A stretch of DNA of 64,000 nucleotides from Paragyromitra xinjiangensis (lineage: Eukaryota > Ascomycota > Pezizomycetes > Pezizales > Discinaceae). Made by a program: the position numbers and the translations under genes. Below, piece by piece: positions 21,724 through 34,141 of this stretch. Under the pieces are notes generated by a model. It was not told the origin of the DNA. It saw only the letters and a list, made by a program, of their open reading frames with translations, and made no database searches. Numbering within the stretch: position 1 is the stretch's first letter; each line of letters opens with the position of its first letter. The DNA is taken from assembly GCA_038503065.1 (NCBI GenBank), contig JBCAMK010000014.1, positions 682,001 through 746,000 on the forward strand. Reading direction: 5' to 3'.

Positions 21724-23210
21724 AATTGGGTAACAAAACTCCCATTGACCACATTTATGGGCGTTATTTCTACAGTATGCAAAGTACCGACACTTTCCCC
21801 ATGTTTAGAATACGAAAATGTCCTAGTTTCTGCCTAAACTAAGAACTGCCAAGCTTTCACCCCCCACCAGCAACTCTCTAGTAAATTCTTCCATTCCCCC
21901 AAGCCTGTAGATCATTAACAACATGTATCTACCAGGGTACTCTCCCGCGTTTCTTTGGCTTTGAGAAATAGGGAACAATCTCTTCTCGATCAAATTTTCG
22001 GGGGCTGCAAAGCAAATAAATGAATCAACTAAGCCTAGAACTACCGGTCACTTCAATTCCCACCATACACTTGAAATCTGAAGCAGCAGCTTTGGGATTT
22101 CTAGGGACTAAGCTAACAGTGGATCCAACTTCTTGGGTATAGCTGAATTAATATTGGACATGGATCACTACTTACCGCTACTCCTCTTTCGACCCGCGCA
22201 TCCCACTGCTGGTATAAACCCCGAGTACAATCAAACTTGCATCCTCACATCCATGTTACCCAATAATCACAACTCTGCAGAACGGCCAGAAATGATTCCC
22301 AAACCACCACACCAACCACCCTGTACTATTGATTCAAGGATAAGACAAGCATGAGTAGACTACAACCAATATTTCTTCCCCCCTCCCTATAGGTTAAACA
22401 CAGACAAAAACAAAAAAGGAAAAACCCCCATATTCCCTCGATCCATCCGTCTGGAAACGATTGTGAACAAAATAAGGAAAATTAACGGATGCATAGAAAA
22501 GCCAATAAAAAACCAAAAACCAAAAACAAACGAAATCGAAGAAACTCCTAGGCTGGATGGCTGACTATAGTAAAAGGAAAAGATGGACATCTAAAACACT
22601 CGATCAATCCAAAACGCATGCTTTTGAAATGGACAGCGAACTTACAAAGGAAAATATTAACCCGGTCGGCAAACGAAAGTAATGTATGAGATGAAAATTA
22701 AAGAAAATAATGAGGTCAAGCTGAACGAGTGAGCGATGACATGCGAGAAAAAGACAATAGAAATAACCTATGCTCCTTTAAAAAAAAAAACCACCTATAC
22801 TGTACTTGTCAGATCCCACACACATTCAGGAACCGCGAAAAGTGAAGACAAAAACAATATCCAAATGAGCAAAGAAGTCGAAAAACGTATACACTGGCCC
22901 TAAAGCAGTACCACTGGTGGTAGTAGTAGTAATCGATGGCCTAAAAGACAAAGAATCATTCGCAAAAACAGGAGTCAAAAAAGTTGAAAATTTCAAAACA
23001 CCCTACAATGGTATCCTCAACAACAATTTTCATATCCTCGTCGTTTCAGAGCAACCAAACAATACTGACACCGCGCCAAGCCCAGTAAAAAAAAGCACAC
23101 AATGAAAAAAACGGTACATATCCACATTTGCCTCCACTTGTATCAAAAGTCTTGTTCTGTAATAGTAACTTTGATCCTTCTCTTTTATTTTAAAGCTTTC
23201 CCTGTGGTCG
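21724..23210. other. Gene-free interval, 3' side of the PDK1-type gene
   Basis: About 1.5 kb with short A-rich runs (for example ten or more A near 22780) and no supported gene. The right part probably includes the 3' UTR of the kinase gene. Confidence 0.5.
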
Positions 23211-25811
23211 TCAAAATACAGCCGCTAGCCCATGCCGAGAAGTCCGTTTCGAGAATCTCCTGCCTGACCGCCCATCACCGCTGTCGCCGCCTCGCTGTCG
23301 ATCCTGAAATGTATGGCCATTTGTGGCATCGAGGGTGAGTGTCGAAGCTGGACTTGACAGGGCACTTGACATGAAACCATCGTCTGGTGGATGATTGACT
23401 GTCGCAATCTCTCTCGCTCTGTCTATTGTTTCCAACCACTCGCTCGCAGGGGTTTTCGGGTCTTCGAATGTATATGTTTTGTCACGCTGGCAGAAAAAAT
23501 CCAAGTCAGCCATTTTACGCTACAGAGTATTTTCCAATATTGCTCACCGTGTCGATTGCCCAGGTGGTGTCACTGTTCCCGTGAACCTTTCTCACTACAA
23601 CGCCCAACCCTTGTAAGTTGATCTCCATCTTCATCCGTTTGTCATCGCCTCCGGCCGCTGCGATGATTACCCTTGCGCATGTTGTGATCATCACTAGTCG
23701 TTGCCGTTTCTTACTGTTGTTACCGCCGGTGAAGAATCGAGTGAACTTCTTTGGAGTCTCTGCATGACCATTAACACCCCCCTTTCCATCCGGAGAATGA
23801 GGTGCCGGACTAGTTTGTACAACTGCATTCCCTAACTTCAATATTCGCTCGTTCGATCGTGTAAGAACAGGAGACCATTCAATATCAAGTTGACTAGGTG
23901 GCGCAAGCTCTGTGATAACGCGTGGGGGTTGAAGTCGAGAACCAGGGACCCCCCCGTTTGATGCAACTCCATTCCGATGGGGAGCGTTGGGTGCAGTACT
24001 ATAATCATCCAATTTGATGATCTTCGCCTCCGTTGGTGGTGCAACGTACGGTTTTAGCCTTGGCGCCTTCTGTTTCCAGAGTTTTCGCCCCCATTCAATA
24101 CCATCAAAAAATTCGTGATTCTTGATGTGCTCGATATTGAGCCGCCTCGCAGGGTCCAGGACGAGTAACCTTTCCACTAAATCCTTTGCTACTGGAGGAA
24201 AGCCTTTAGGGAACTCGTAGTCCAGGTTGACAATTTTTTGAAAGGTCTGATATTCATTCGCCGCCTTGAAGGGAGGTCGCCCGGAGAGCAACTGGAAAAC
24301 GATGCACCCAAAAGCCCACAAATCAGAAGCCTTGCAGGCCGCTTTATCAGTTAGAAGCTCAGGGGAAACATATTCCGCCGTTCCTACGAACGAGTTCGCT
24401 TTCGTATCATCGACCTCCGTTGAGTCGCCGGGATAAGTACCCCCGAAGCCATTAGCTTCCCCATTAATACCATCTTGTGGTGGTTTCTTTGGTGGATCGA
24501 GAATTTTGGCTGTTCCAAAATCGGTGATCTTGACGCGCATTTGGTCGTCCAAGAGCACGTTCTCAGGCTTAAGATCGCGGTGAATAACTCCTTTTGAATG
24601 CATGTACTCAATTGTATCCAAAATTTGAGCAGAATAGTACCGGGTACACTCCTCATCGAAGGTGGTCATCTTTATCACCAATTAGCTTTACCTGGTCTAA
24701 ACAGATCATTGGATTTTAGACGTACCCTTTTCAAGAAGCCTAAGAGCTCTCCACCGGCTGCGAGATCTAATACGAAATACAAGCTTCTTTCGTCCTGAAA
24801 TGTATAATACAACCGCACCACCCCCGGGTGCTCTCCTAATCTATTTAAGGTATTTTTTTCTATGTTGACGTATTTAACTTTCTTTTCTTTGATGATGTGC
24901 CGTTTATCAAGAACCTTGATGGCGTATTCCTTCAAAGTTGTTCGGTCCGTTGCAGCAAGAACCTATGAGGTTGTCAGCAAGAAGAAGATGAAAAACAAAT
25001 AACGGAGGAAACACCCCAAGCATACCGTGCTATAACTCCCTTCTCCCAAAGTCCTTCCAAAGTTAAAATCCTTAACCCCTTTCTTCACTACACGTGTGAC
25101 CGTGTTCCCATTAGCATCGGTCTCTCTTTGGACCCCTAAAGCAGCTCCCTTCTCTTTCCATTCGTCACTGCTTGCAGGAGGCCCATTTTCGTTATATGGG
25201 CCTCCTTCTTCGCCGCCGAATCTCGCTTGGGGCATTCCTCTGCTGCTTCCTGAACGAAGGGGGTACGGACCTGTTGGATGGGATTGACGATAGGATCTAT
25301 CAGTATTGGAACGTTCTCTCTGGGTCTGCCTTGAAGCTGCCCCCGAAGGACCCGATAAAGATCCTCGAGAAGGTTCACGGGACATTCGGGCATAGTCAGG
25401 GTACGTCTGAGTGTTTACCGAGTGGATCGACGCTGATGAAGAAAGATTCTGGGGAGGGTAGCCAGGAGATACGTTTGACGGATATGACCCTCCGACAAAC
25501 TGAGAGGTTGGCCTTGACGGGGGAGTAGGTGGGGGGTAGTTGGAGCGTTGCTGGGGCTGCGACAGAGAGTGTTGTGACCCGACCAACGATGGATTCTGAG
25601 ACAGGGACAGACCTCCGAAAGGCGCGTTGCTAACTGACGGACTCTGTGGGAACTGCTGGTGGGACGAAAGTGAGTGTAAGTCTGGAATGTGGATAGTAGA
25701 GGTGTTGTTTGATGAAGTCCCTGTACGAGGTGACGGTGGGGGCGATTCGTCTGTCTGATTTGCAATTCGTAAACCCCCCAGCGCTTGGGAAAGGTTCAAG
25801 TCGCCTTCCAT
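23211..25811 (-). CDS. PDK1: PDK1-type AGC protein kinase (Pkh/Ksg1 family)
   Basis: Exons are 25811-25026, 24962-24726, 24669-23548 and 23519-23211, all phase 0, giving 817 residues. The first about 240 residues are disordered and Ser/Pro-rich. The kinase domain runs from about 248: GEGSYST (glycine loop), YAIKVLDK (catalytic Lys), HRDLKPEN (about 371), DFGTAK (about 390), activation loop SFVGTAEYVSPELL, and DLWAFGCIVFQLL. An acidic Asn/Gly insert between DFG and the activation loop is normal for fungal PDK1. After it, a region from about 590 to 730 with a tail DTTWAIDT and SEWLETIDRA matches the C-terminal PH domain seen in PDK1 and S. pombe Ksg1. Expected role: phosphorylating the activation loops of other AGC kinases in cell-wall integrity and sphingolipid signalling. 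Confidence 0.93.
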
Positions 25812-28800
25812 CTTTCCAAACTTCTGTTCACCTTAAAAATTAACCTGTCCTTACTCCCAACACCAATTCAATCGAAGGTGGTCGTCCTTTATCCGAGCAG
25901 ACAACCTTCTTGGGGCAATAGCCTTCAGAAAGGGGTAGATGTTGGGCGACAGGGCGGGGGTGACGGTAGATATGATGAAAGTTGAAATTTTTGATGAGTT
26001 GGGTGTCGAAGCTAAGCAAGCTGGGTTGTGTTCTGCCTAGACTCAAGATTAAACCAAACAAACCAGCTAGATCTTCAGGAACCGCGTCGAAGCCCTTAGG
26101 GTACCATCAACCTCAACTTTCCGCAGTGCGAGACAGGGCCTGTGGGTCGCTGTGTTGTGAAACAGTGAATTGCGAGGCTGAATGTAGCCGGCTTGTGTCG
26201 GCTCTGCGGAGCGCAATCCCCACTAGAATTCAGTATTAGGTCGGCGAGTAATGTTGAAGGGCACCGCTATAGTTGGACGAGTATATGGGGAGGCTGAATA
26301 AGAGTGTGGGGGTTAAGTATTGGTGAATGAATGTAGTAGAACGAATGTCCTCCTTCCAGGATCGTAGAAAGATGCTGGATGACTCGAAGAAGGGGGGAAG
26401 CGTGGGTGTATAAGGGGGATGCGAGTACCGGTGGTGAATGTAATAGATGAAGATAGATGAAGTGATAACGAGTGTCAGTCTGCACAATGATGCCCCGGAG
26501 GAATGGTGATATAATGGCAGAGAGTGGAGAGAGCCGAGGGAGGTGTGGGAGACCAGCGGAGGACGACGACGGGCAGCAAAGCAAGGGAGGCGAAGTTGTC
26601 AAGGTGTCTCGAATCCGTCACCCGTAGATTCACTCACGCCTCTGTAGCACCTATCATTCCCTTTCGTACCCCTCAAAGAGCCCTAAAATAAGAAAATACA
26701 TCTTGCGCTTCCCCATCTCCGATCTCGTCGCAATTCAAAAGAGAATAGCTAAATTAAATTATGCACTCATCTGGGCTCTTTTCTTTTTCTGCCTTCTCCA
26801 CTTCCTCCTCCGTCTTTAATTCTTCCCCGTGCTCCTTCGCGAATCATTGCGGAGCCACAGAGATACATCTCTGACAGGGATTGCCACGCGCGCTGGGTTG
26901 GCTAATCTTGAAATCCCACATATCAAATACCTCCTGCGTGCGTGGTGATTAAATTCATCACGGCAATCTAATTATAATGCGTAGAGTACCGGTATTATCT
27001 AGTACGCATGTAAGAGCATAGTTGCACTTACGGACCACGACCGCGATTTGCTCGGGCATAGACGTGGTGGGCATGTAGATCCCAAGGTAGGGCGACGCGG
27101 AGAGGACGTGAGCAAAGTGCGGAGCAGGTAACGGTCCTGCCTTTACTGATGGGTTGGACAGGAAAAAAAAGCTCAACCAAGGACGCGTGGGTGTGAAACC
27201 ACGCCCAAATGATAAGAATATGCTTTGTAAGTCACTTTGGTGCATTCTCACGTCCCATATGGAGCTGGCTACATCAGACAGCTCACGTGAATACATGTAT
27301 GTAGCTTTTTCTGATGAGTCGCTTCTCTCGGGGAAGAGATCGAAGGTCCCGGCCGACGGGAAAGGGCATTCGCCGAGAATCTCGAAACATTGCCATTGAC
27401 CGAGACACAAGGCCTGCCCGCTCACCTGAGAATAGTAGCAACCGGAGTTATAGGGTGTGATTGACAACTTGCCGATACTGTTTCGGATGGCCTGCACGGG
27501 CAATGCAGCCGGCCCAAGAAAAATAAAACCCCCAGCGTCATACATCGGCTTGGCCAGACCCAGATCAGTCTCGTCTGGTCTGGTGATCTTCAGGGCACAA
27601 TCTCCCCATCCTCAACGGTTGAGGATCTGGTTCATACGGGCCTAACCTTATCGGCACCCAAGAAAGAAAAAGGGTCAACATTGAGAACACCAAGAATGCT
27701 TGAAAGTACACTTCGCGCTTAGAGGTCAAAGATAAAACCCTAACCCTGCTGGATCGCATTGTTACAGCTATCGTGAGCTTTGGAAATCCGATTTACGCCG
27801 CTAGAGGGGCTGGTGATATAAATTGGAAACGCACTAGCCCCCCCCCCCCAACCTTCCCTTTCTAACCCGATTGCATCTACTAATTCTTGGCACAGGTTCA
27901 ATTTCGATCTTGGCTGCTATTCGCTTCCAGAGAACGAATCGAAAATGCGATAATGAAACCAGTGACCAGACGAACGGCGTTCTGATGAGATATCGTATTG
28001 GCTACTCGGGGTCTCGACTAGTCGATATATGACAAGTAATACACTGCTAAAGCTTTTTTCTTCTTTGATAAGCTCATCATCTCCGATTTTAAAGGTTATT
28101 GACGATCGACTCTCCAACCATTTTCGTCAAAATATTCTTCACTCCGAACAATTCATGAGGACCGACAGGTGACCTTTTTTTCTCATCGGAATGTTGGAAG
28201 CATCTGGATATTGGGGCGCCCGCGAAATACTTTGATTGTCTCAGGCGAGTCGAGTCGCGCTTAGATATCCAATTCCAGCCAAAGATTCATGTTACATCTG
28301 GCTGCTGCAATCTCCCGGCGGTCTTTTTATCCATTTGGTCGAAGATAATTCCGGATATAATCCAACACATTCTCTTTTTGGTCTACTTCGACTAGACTGG
28401 CAAGTCTCCACAAAAAACTTCGGACGACTTTCCTCAAGAATTGTGGAGTCACACACCCTATATCTATATCATTATTACTATTATAGGAGGAAGTGCGGGG
28501 ACTAGTGAGCCCATCCTACTGGAGATTGGTTGGGATATCAGATGAACTGGCTATTCCTAGAGGTACCTTGGGATGATACCTAGGAACATCCCAGGAAATA
28601 CTAACTTTAGGCACCTTCTAACTCTGTATTGAGAATTATTTGTCCCCTTATCTGGCTAAAATGGCCGTGCGAGTAGCCTTCCTTCAGCAATAGTGAGAGA
28701 TCATCACAAAACCAATGATAGCGCGCGCCATTCAACTCGCGGGCCCCATTGCAGCAATTATGAAAGCTTGTATGGGCAAATTATGTCCATCATGCCCAAT

Positions 28801-31008
28801 ACAGATCACTTTTATACCTAAAGTGAACGATTGTTTCGATGACTTACCATTTTGGGATGGTTCTAGAACGTTCGCCGCGCTACTCCGCCCCCACTACAGA
28901 GCGACAGCTTTTGGGCAGTATCTCGGAAACGACTGTGTGTTTGCACCCACCTTTTAGGCGATTAAATCGAAAATTCTCGATTTCGTCATATCGATTCAGG
29001 CCGACACCTCTCGGTACCAAAATTTGTGACTTATGTAATATATAAGTACTTGTTCCGGGGTAAGGTACGAGCCAATTTAGACGATTTACCCATGATCTAA
29101 AACAAGCAGAGGACAAGAGGAGTTTCAATAAGCTCCCAGGGAACTTTCGTCTCAATTCAGGGCTTCCGGCGCTGGTGGAAATTATTTTTAGGTCGTAAAT
29201 AGGTCAGAACGCGAGTGTCAGGAAGAAGGCGAAAAGTTTAGAAGCGGAGTTCAATTGTTTTGATGTTCCAGGGATGGTCGCAAGCGTTAGCTGACCAGAA
29301 GACTGTGCGCCAAAAATATTTATTCAGTATCCGGTCATCACGATAAGATGGCTATTCGGAACTTCATAATTGATGGTCAGATTCGTCGTTCCCGGTTGAA
29401 GATTACGGGGGCAGGTATACGGGCTTTATCTAAAGTGGCAGGTTAAAGTCACGAACCACAGCCAAAACTATACGATCAGGGGCATGACGATAAAATTTTC
29501 AACAAATCGGAGCACGAGTTTTCGAATCATTGGCTAGAGGAATTTAGTGTCCAGAGATCAGAATAGATTCCATGCAGTGCTTCGGGAAAAAAAATAACCG
29601 TAGAAACAGGCAAGTGGGAGGCCCATAATGCGGGATATCGATAAGTGGTCTCTGGGTTGATGTTGGGTTGATTACATGTACTCTGCCTCGAGGGTATACG
29701 TAATTCCAGGGTTTCATATTTTTAGTCTGACGTGCCAATTTATGTATCAAAATTATACATCATACGTATGCTGCGTTGCTCCCTCCGCCTCCCCGGTTAC
29801 AGCCGTCATTGTTTCGTGACTTTGTTTCGGTCAGAGATAAAATTAGTTTTACTTGTTGCCGTTCCGACGATTGTCTCCCGACACAGTAACTAGATCGGGG
29901 CTACAACGGATCCTCGAGTTCTAAGCTACTGTGTGGAAGGGCCCAGAAAAGCCGGAAAGCGATCCGCTGCTATCTAATACTTACTCTATCTCAATCCCGC
30001 CAACGTGGAAGTGCAAGGATGCGGAATTGGTTAGGTACCAAGAAGGAGGCTGTGTAGTTCCGATAATGTCGTGCTTTATATTGAGAACCGGACTGGGGAC
30101 GATCGTGTGTAACCTAAGTGTTCACGGACGATCACTCGGTCTTGAGAAGTCACTCGGAATCGCTTAGGCCTTGACTGCCCCCGGGTTCCCCGGCTGTGAG
30201 AGTGGTGCCCGGGGAAAAGGTGTCTGTGGATAAAATGATGCTTTAGGTGGCCTAAAGAAGCCATTTTTAGGCGCATTTTTATAATTTAAAGAATAGATGA
30301 ATAGTTCTCGCATAGACTAAATAATTGCCAAGATCTTCTCATGAGTACTCCTCGCACCACGATAAGTCCTCCTTATCCTCGTAACAAGCTGGTCTTGTGT
30401 GATACATGTAGTCATACACCGACATTTTGAAGGTGACCTAGTAATTTTGTCAACAGGAAGAAAGTCAAAAGAGCATATAGTAGATGCAAAAGATGTAGTT
30501 ATCTATTAACCCGCTCGTCCATTGTCGAGCCCGTTTTCTGTTTCTTTCCCAATCATCTTCCCAAGGGCTTGAGATAATTGAGAACCATGCTGTTGCAGCT
30601 AGTCTCGAGAGCATGGCGAGTCGCTAAATTAAGGTTAGCTAAAGCTCTTCGCAGCTTACTAAAACAATCGGATGCAGAGCGTAGATATCTGCATTGTTCA
30701 ACTTGAAGTGGTTTGGGTTTCTTCTGTCTTTAAATCACCCTGGCCGTGGTATTTCCTCTTGGGAAAGAGTGCTGCAACGTTGGTACACAGACTGCTAAAG
30801 TTTGATGTGGAAACGATAGCGCAAGGGATCCTGACGTACACTATGGACCGGGGAAGTAGATAGATGGATAATCAGGGAAAGTGATGGGTTCTCTCTCTGT
30901 TTACATGTATGTTTACAACGGAGTTAGGTGTTAATCTCGTTTACGGCTAAGAAATTGTGGGTGGAGCAATCGACCGATCACTATAAGTCACTCGCAATAT
31001 AATTGATT

Positions 31009-31417
31009 AGTGCGTCTTTGATTGATTGATTGATAATTCATACACACCTCTAGAGTGCGTCTTTAATGATGGTGATAGTTTCATTAAGTACATCCAACCG
31101 CCTGGGTTATGGTACTATATTAGTGCGTCTTCGCCATGATGATGATGAAGAATTCATTAAGTACGTCCAACCACCTAGGTTATACAGTAGACTCTCGATA
31201 TAAGCATCCTCGATATAAGCATATTCTCTCTATAAGCATATGGTTGGGAGGTCCCGTTTCCACTTGCACACATAAAGTCTACCTCTATCTAAGCACAGCC
31301 TCGATATAAGCATAGATTTTCTGGTCCCGAGCGTATGCTTATATCGAGAGTCTACTGTAGTACTAACATACTCAATGATGCCCATTCTGCTAGGAAGACA
31401 TACATGTGCGTCTTTGC
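31009..31417. repeat. Diverged tandem repeat (about 67 bp unit), split by a MITE
   Basis: Units start with GTGCGTCTTTG or a close variant at 31010, 31055, 31123 and 31407. The two full units, at about 31054-31120 and 31121-31182 plus 31360 onward, share TCATTAAGTAC, TCCAACC and GGGTTAT or AGGTTAT. The third unit is interrupted by the MITE at 31185-31357. Confidence 0.6.
31185..31357. mobile_element. pogo/Tc1-mariner-type MITE with TA target duplication
   Basis: A 173 bp element whose left end CAGTAGACTCTCGATATAAG is matched exactly, inverted, by CTTATATCGAGAGTCTACTG at the right end. TA flanks both sides (31183-31184 and 31358-31359), the Tc1/mariner target duplication. The inside repeats the TCGATATAAGCAT motif several times and has no coding capacity. 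The end sequence is of the kind seen in pogo/Tigger-type elements. Transposition would need a transposase supplied from elsewhere in the genome. Confidence 0.88.
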
Positions 31418-31500
31418 TAGACCCGTCACGCGTTTGATGATCGATCGCGATTGATTAATTCGTCAAGCACATACCCGTCACGCGTCCTGGAAACTAAGAA

Positions 31501-31571
31501 GAACAAGAATGAAGCTGATTCGATCTAGGTTAAACAGATTACTGACCGCTCGACCACTTCTTCATAGACCA
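31501..31571 (-). repeat. tRNA-promoter-like SINE candidate, copy 1
   Basis: Read on the minus strand, TGGTCGAGCGG (31556-31546) resembles a Pol III A box and GATCGAATC (31525-31517) fits the B-box pattern GWTCRANNC. The stretch GTCTATGAAGAA just before the A box recurs, with one change, at 58.2 kb next to the same A-box-like sequence. The A-to-B spacing (20 bp) is shorter than in a tRNA gene, so this is a SINE-like relic rather than a tRNA. Confidence 0.4.
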
Positions 31572-31988
31572 ATAAAAGTGGGTGCTTTCGTTCCGCGGAG
31601 CCCTGGACACACTTTCGGTGTGTTGGTTGCATGGAAGGGATAGGTTGTTGGGGTGGATATGGTATTAAAATGGGGCTATCTGAACAATTGGGTGGCTGGA
31701 ATCCGTTCAAATGGATGTGATGGTTGGTTTAGCTGATGGTCTAGTTCAGTTTGGCATCACTTGGGTGTAAAGGTCTCAGAGCAATCATAAGGACATGTAC
31801 ATGTGCCCAGTGTTATCAAACCCAATTTCTTCGAGCTTGTTCCTCTAGCGTACCTAAGTAAGCTTATAATCTGCTCGATTTCGCTGCTACTGGGCGTTGT
31901 CTCAGTTTTCGTTCATCTCTTGGTTCAACGGTCTATCTTGGTATCTCATCAGGCTTGCTATATTCTCTCTCGCTGCATCAAACCGATT

Positions 31989-33284
31989 ATGTCTGGAATG
32001 ATCCGGCTTCGACCCACACAGATTCTCTTGACGAGTGAAGAAGTTAGCAGGGCTCTTCGCAAATTTCATCCAGCCGACGCAGGGTCTCTCTCATCCTCTA
32101 CTACACTGCCCTGGAATCATAACATAACTGTTAGGAGGAACCGGAATACAAAGGAAGTAGATAAAGTTGCACAGAATTTCATTATTCATGAGGATCTACC
32201 TAGGGATAACCGTGACCTCGAGGGTGGCGGAGCTGATACTGGGGAGATATCCGATATGTCTGACTTTAATTTTGGACCTATCCTTTTCAGGAGAAGTCTG
32301 AGTAGTGCAAATACCCTCTTCGCTGGAGCCAATAGCAGCTCTGAAGCTGGTGATGAGGGAAATGATGATGAGCAGAGCACTGGATCAACTTGGAATGAAG
32401 AGCATAGTGTTACGACTCTTATAAATGAGAACCCGGCTGATAATTTCGTCTCTTCAAAGCTTGTCGATGGTTCAATATCCTCCGCGGACGAACAGCAAAG
32501 CTTGAACTGGGAGGCCGGCTCTGATGACCTTGTTCAGCATGAGCTTGACAATGGGCAGGGTGAAAGTTTTATCGACATCGAGTATATGGCTGATGTTGAA
32601 TTGAGCATTCCCGAAGATTCAAATTCTTCCATACAGGATTCTGATCTAGAGACAGGCCTCCAGGAATCCTACTCACTACCTATGGACGGGGCAAACGAGG
32701 AAAGTATTAGTCGGAAGTTTGAAGATATGAATCTTTACGCATCGCCAGTTGTTCCACGATACGATGAAACTTTTCGCTCTCAAGAGTTCCTTTTGAATAG
32801 AACCCCGGGAACTCCTGGCACTCCGACCGGTGTCTCTCTTCCTCCAACCCCGCCTTCTGTTCGAAGGCTTTTTGAAGAAGTATCTCCTCGCCTAGCTGAA
32901 GTTGCCGGCCTCTCCCCTCGTCACGTGGCTGTCTCGCGTGCTCGTTTTGCTCGTTACCGCTCACGAAGTCTTCAACATTCCGCCCTCGCAGGACAAGCTA
33001 CAGATTTTCAAGCAGAAAGTAATTATCGTCAGCGTTCCCATACCAATGGAACTCCTCAGCAGTGGCTTCTCAACGGTAGTCCTCCGTTAGCTCATGTTAA
33101 GCGTCGTGTTATCACTATCGGAGCCAGGTTTATGACCGATGAACTTTATGACACGAACACAGATGACAGTGATGGTGGCATTGAGATCGTGGAGCAAACC
33201 TCTGAGACAGAGGCGCTTATTAGTGAGAAAAGAGAAGATTTAGATAGTAGGCGGGAGGATGTTGCAAGGAGACTGTTTGATTGA
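31989..33284 (+). CDS. Disordered acidic protein of unknown function
   Basis: A single frame of 431 residues from the ATG at 31989 (MSGMIRLRPTQILLTSEE). The frame stays open upstream to 31803, but without an ATG, and that extra stretch has a different, hydrophobic composition. The protein is acidic and Ser-rich in the middle. The C-terminal half has short ordered-looking pieces: PRYDETFRSQEFLLNRTPGT, PTPPSVRRLFEEVSPRL (Thr-Pro/Ser-Pro sites suited to a proline-directed kinase), and basic SPRHVAVSRARFARYRSRSL. It ends in an acidic then charged tail. The repeated TPGTPGTP and TPP motifs suggest a phosphorylated regulatory protein. No domain is recognised. It is unlikely to be random because composition and codon pattern stay coherent for 1.3 kb. 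Confidence 0.6.
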   Translation: MSGMIRLRPTQILLTSEEVSRALRKFHPADAGSLSSSTTLPWNHNITVRRNRNTKEVDKVAQNFIIHEDLPRDNRDLEGGGADTGEISDMSDFNFGPILFRRSLSSANTLFAGANSSSEAGDEGNDDEQSTGSTWNEEHSVTTLINENPADNFVSSKLVDGSISSADEQQSLNWEAGSDDLVQHELDNGQGESFIDIEYMADVELSIPEDSNSSIQDSDLETGLQESYSLPMDGANEESISRKFEDMNLYASPVVPRYDETFRSQEFLLNRTPGTPGTPTGVSLPPTPPSVRRLFEEVSPRLAEVAGLSPRHVAVSRARFARYRSRSLQHSALAGQATDFQAESNYRQRSHTNGTPQQWLLNGSPPLAHVKRRVITIGARFMTDELYDTNTDDSDGGIEIVEQTSETEALISEKREDLDSRREDVARRLFD

Positions 33285-34141
33285 TGGTTTGCTGTTGTTT
33301 CGGCTGGATGAGTTTGTGGCTAGGGAGGCTCACAGGCGGCCCCTCATGAATGGGCATGAAGCATCAAGAAGACTTTCTTTTTTTGTTTATCTTTTTGTGC
33401 CATAAGAGATCAGATCCAGGGCATGAAGGGCTATCGGTCTGCAAGCGCAAAATATGATATCGTTACTGGTGACTGGTTCGGCTCCTCAGATTCACGAATG
33501 ATAAGCAACGTTGCTTGATGCGGAGTAGTGCAAACTAGTATAACTTAAAGTGCTATGTACACAAAACATCGAGTGGCTACATGTATATGATGGTCCAACC
33601 ATTTACTCTAGTGATAGGTATGCATTCGAAAGAGAAACTAAAGCTCCTTGGGGCATCCCAACACCAGAACCCGGAGAGTTATGTGTGGTAATGCGCATAG
33701 CATTGTCGCCTTGGGTCTACATTTTTTGGTTTGAGCATTAAAATGTGCTTTCTTTACGGGATTCTTACCTTGATGAGAATTTCCCGATACAGTCACCGCT
33801 CTACCCCATGAAAAGCAACGGATATTTTAAGTAGTAATTAGATTATGATAAGATTTCTCTCCCCATACTAAATACTAGTTTATACTAGGGGTAGGACAGG
33901 GAAAAAGGTACAGAAGAGAGCCAAGAGATATATCTACTAGATAAGTAAATAATAGAAGACGCCATTCAAAGCCCGCCTAATGTCTGCTGTATCCAAAAAA
34001 AATAGGAATAAAAAAGACCAAACAACTTAAACTCCATCCTTTCCATCCCCAACAAATCCGTTCATGGACACATCGACTCTATTGATACGAAATCCGTGTA
34101 AAAAAAAAGGAAAAAGCACCTCCTTTCACCAAGATCATCAC
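33285..34141. other. Convergent intergenic spacer
   Basis: About 860 bp between the stops of the disordered-protein gene and the TLC-domain gene. It carries one TACATGTA octamer (33578) and AT-rich stretches consistent with two 3' UTRs. Confidence 0.5.

Larger units (their letters stand above)
25812..31988. other. 6 kb gene-poor region with repeats
   Basis: I find no convincing gene over 6.2 kb. The longest open frame (26958-27545, minus, 195 codons) has no recognisable domain and is within chance expectation. The stretch carries a perfect 9-1-9 palindrome at 27608-27626 (ATCCTCAAC G GTTGAGGAT), a C run near 27840, TACATGTA octamers at 27292, 29673, 30403 and 30902, and the repeat cluster at 31.0-31.6 kb listed separately. 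The first few hundred bases are probably the kinase promoter. Confidence 0.5.

Noticed and set aside
26958..27545. 195-codon open frame on the minus strand
   Set aside because: No recognisable motif, no splice-consistent neighbours, and a frame of this length is expected about once by chance in this much six-frame sequence.
31501..31571. tRNA gene
   Set aside because: A-box and B-box-like motifs are present, but spacing is too short and no acceptor stem or cloverleaf can be drawn.
31803..31988. Upstream extension of the disordered-protein gene
   Set aside because: It would start at GTG, not ATG, and its hydrophobic composition differs from the rest; the ATG at 31989 is preferred.
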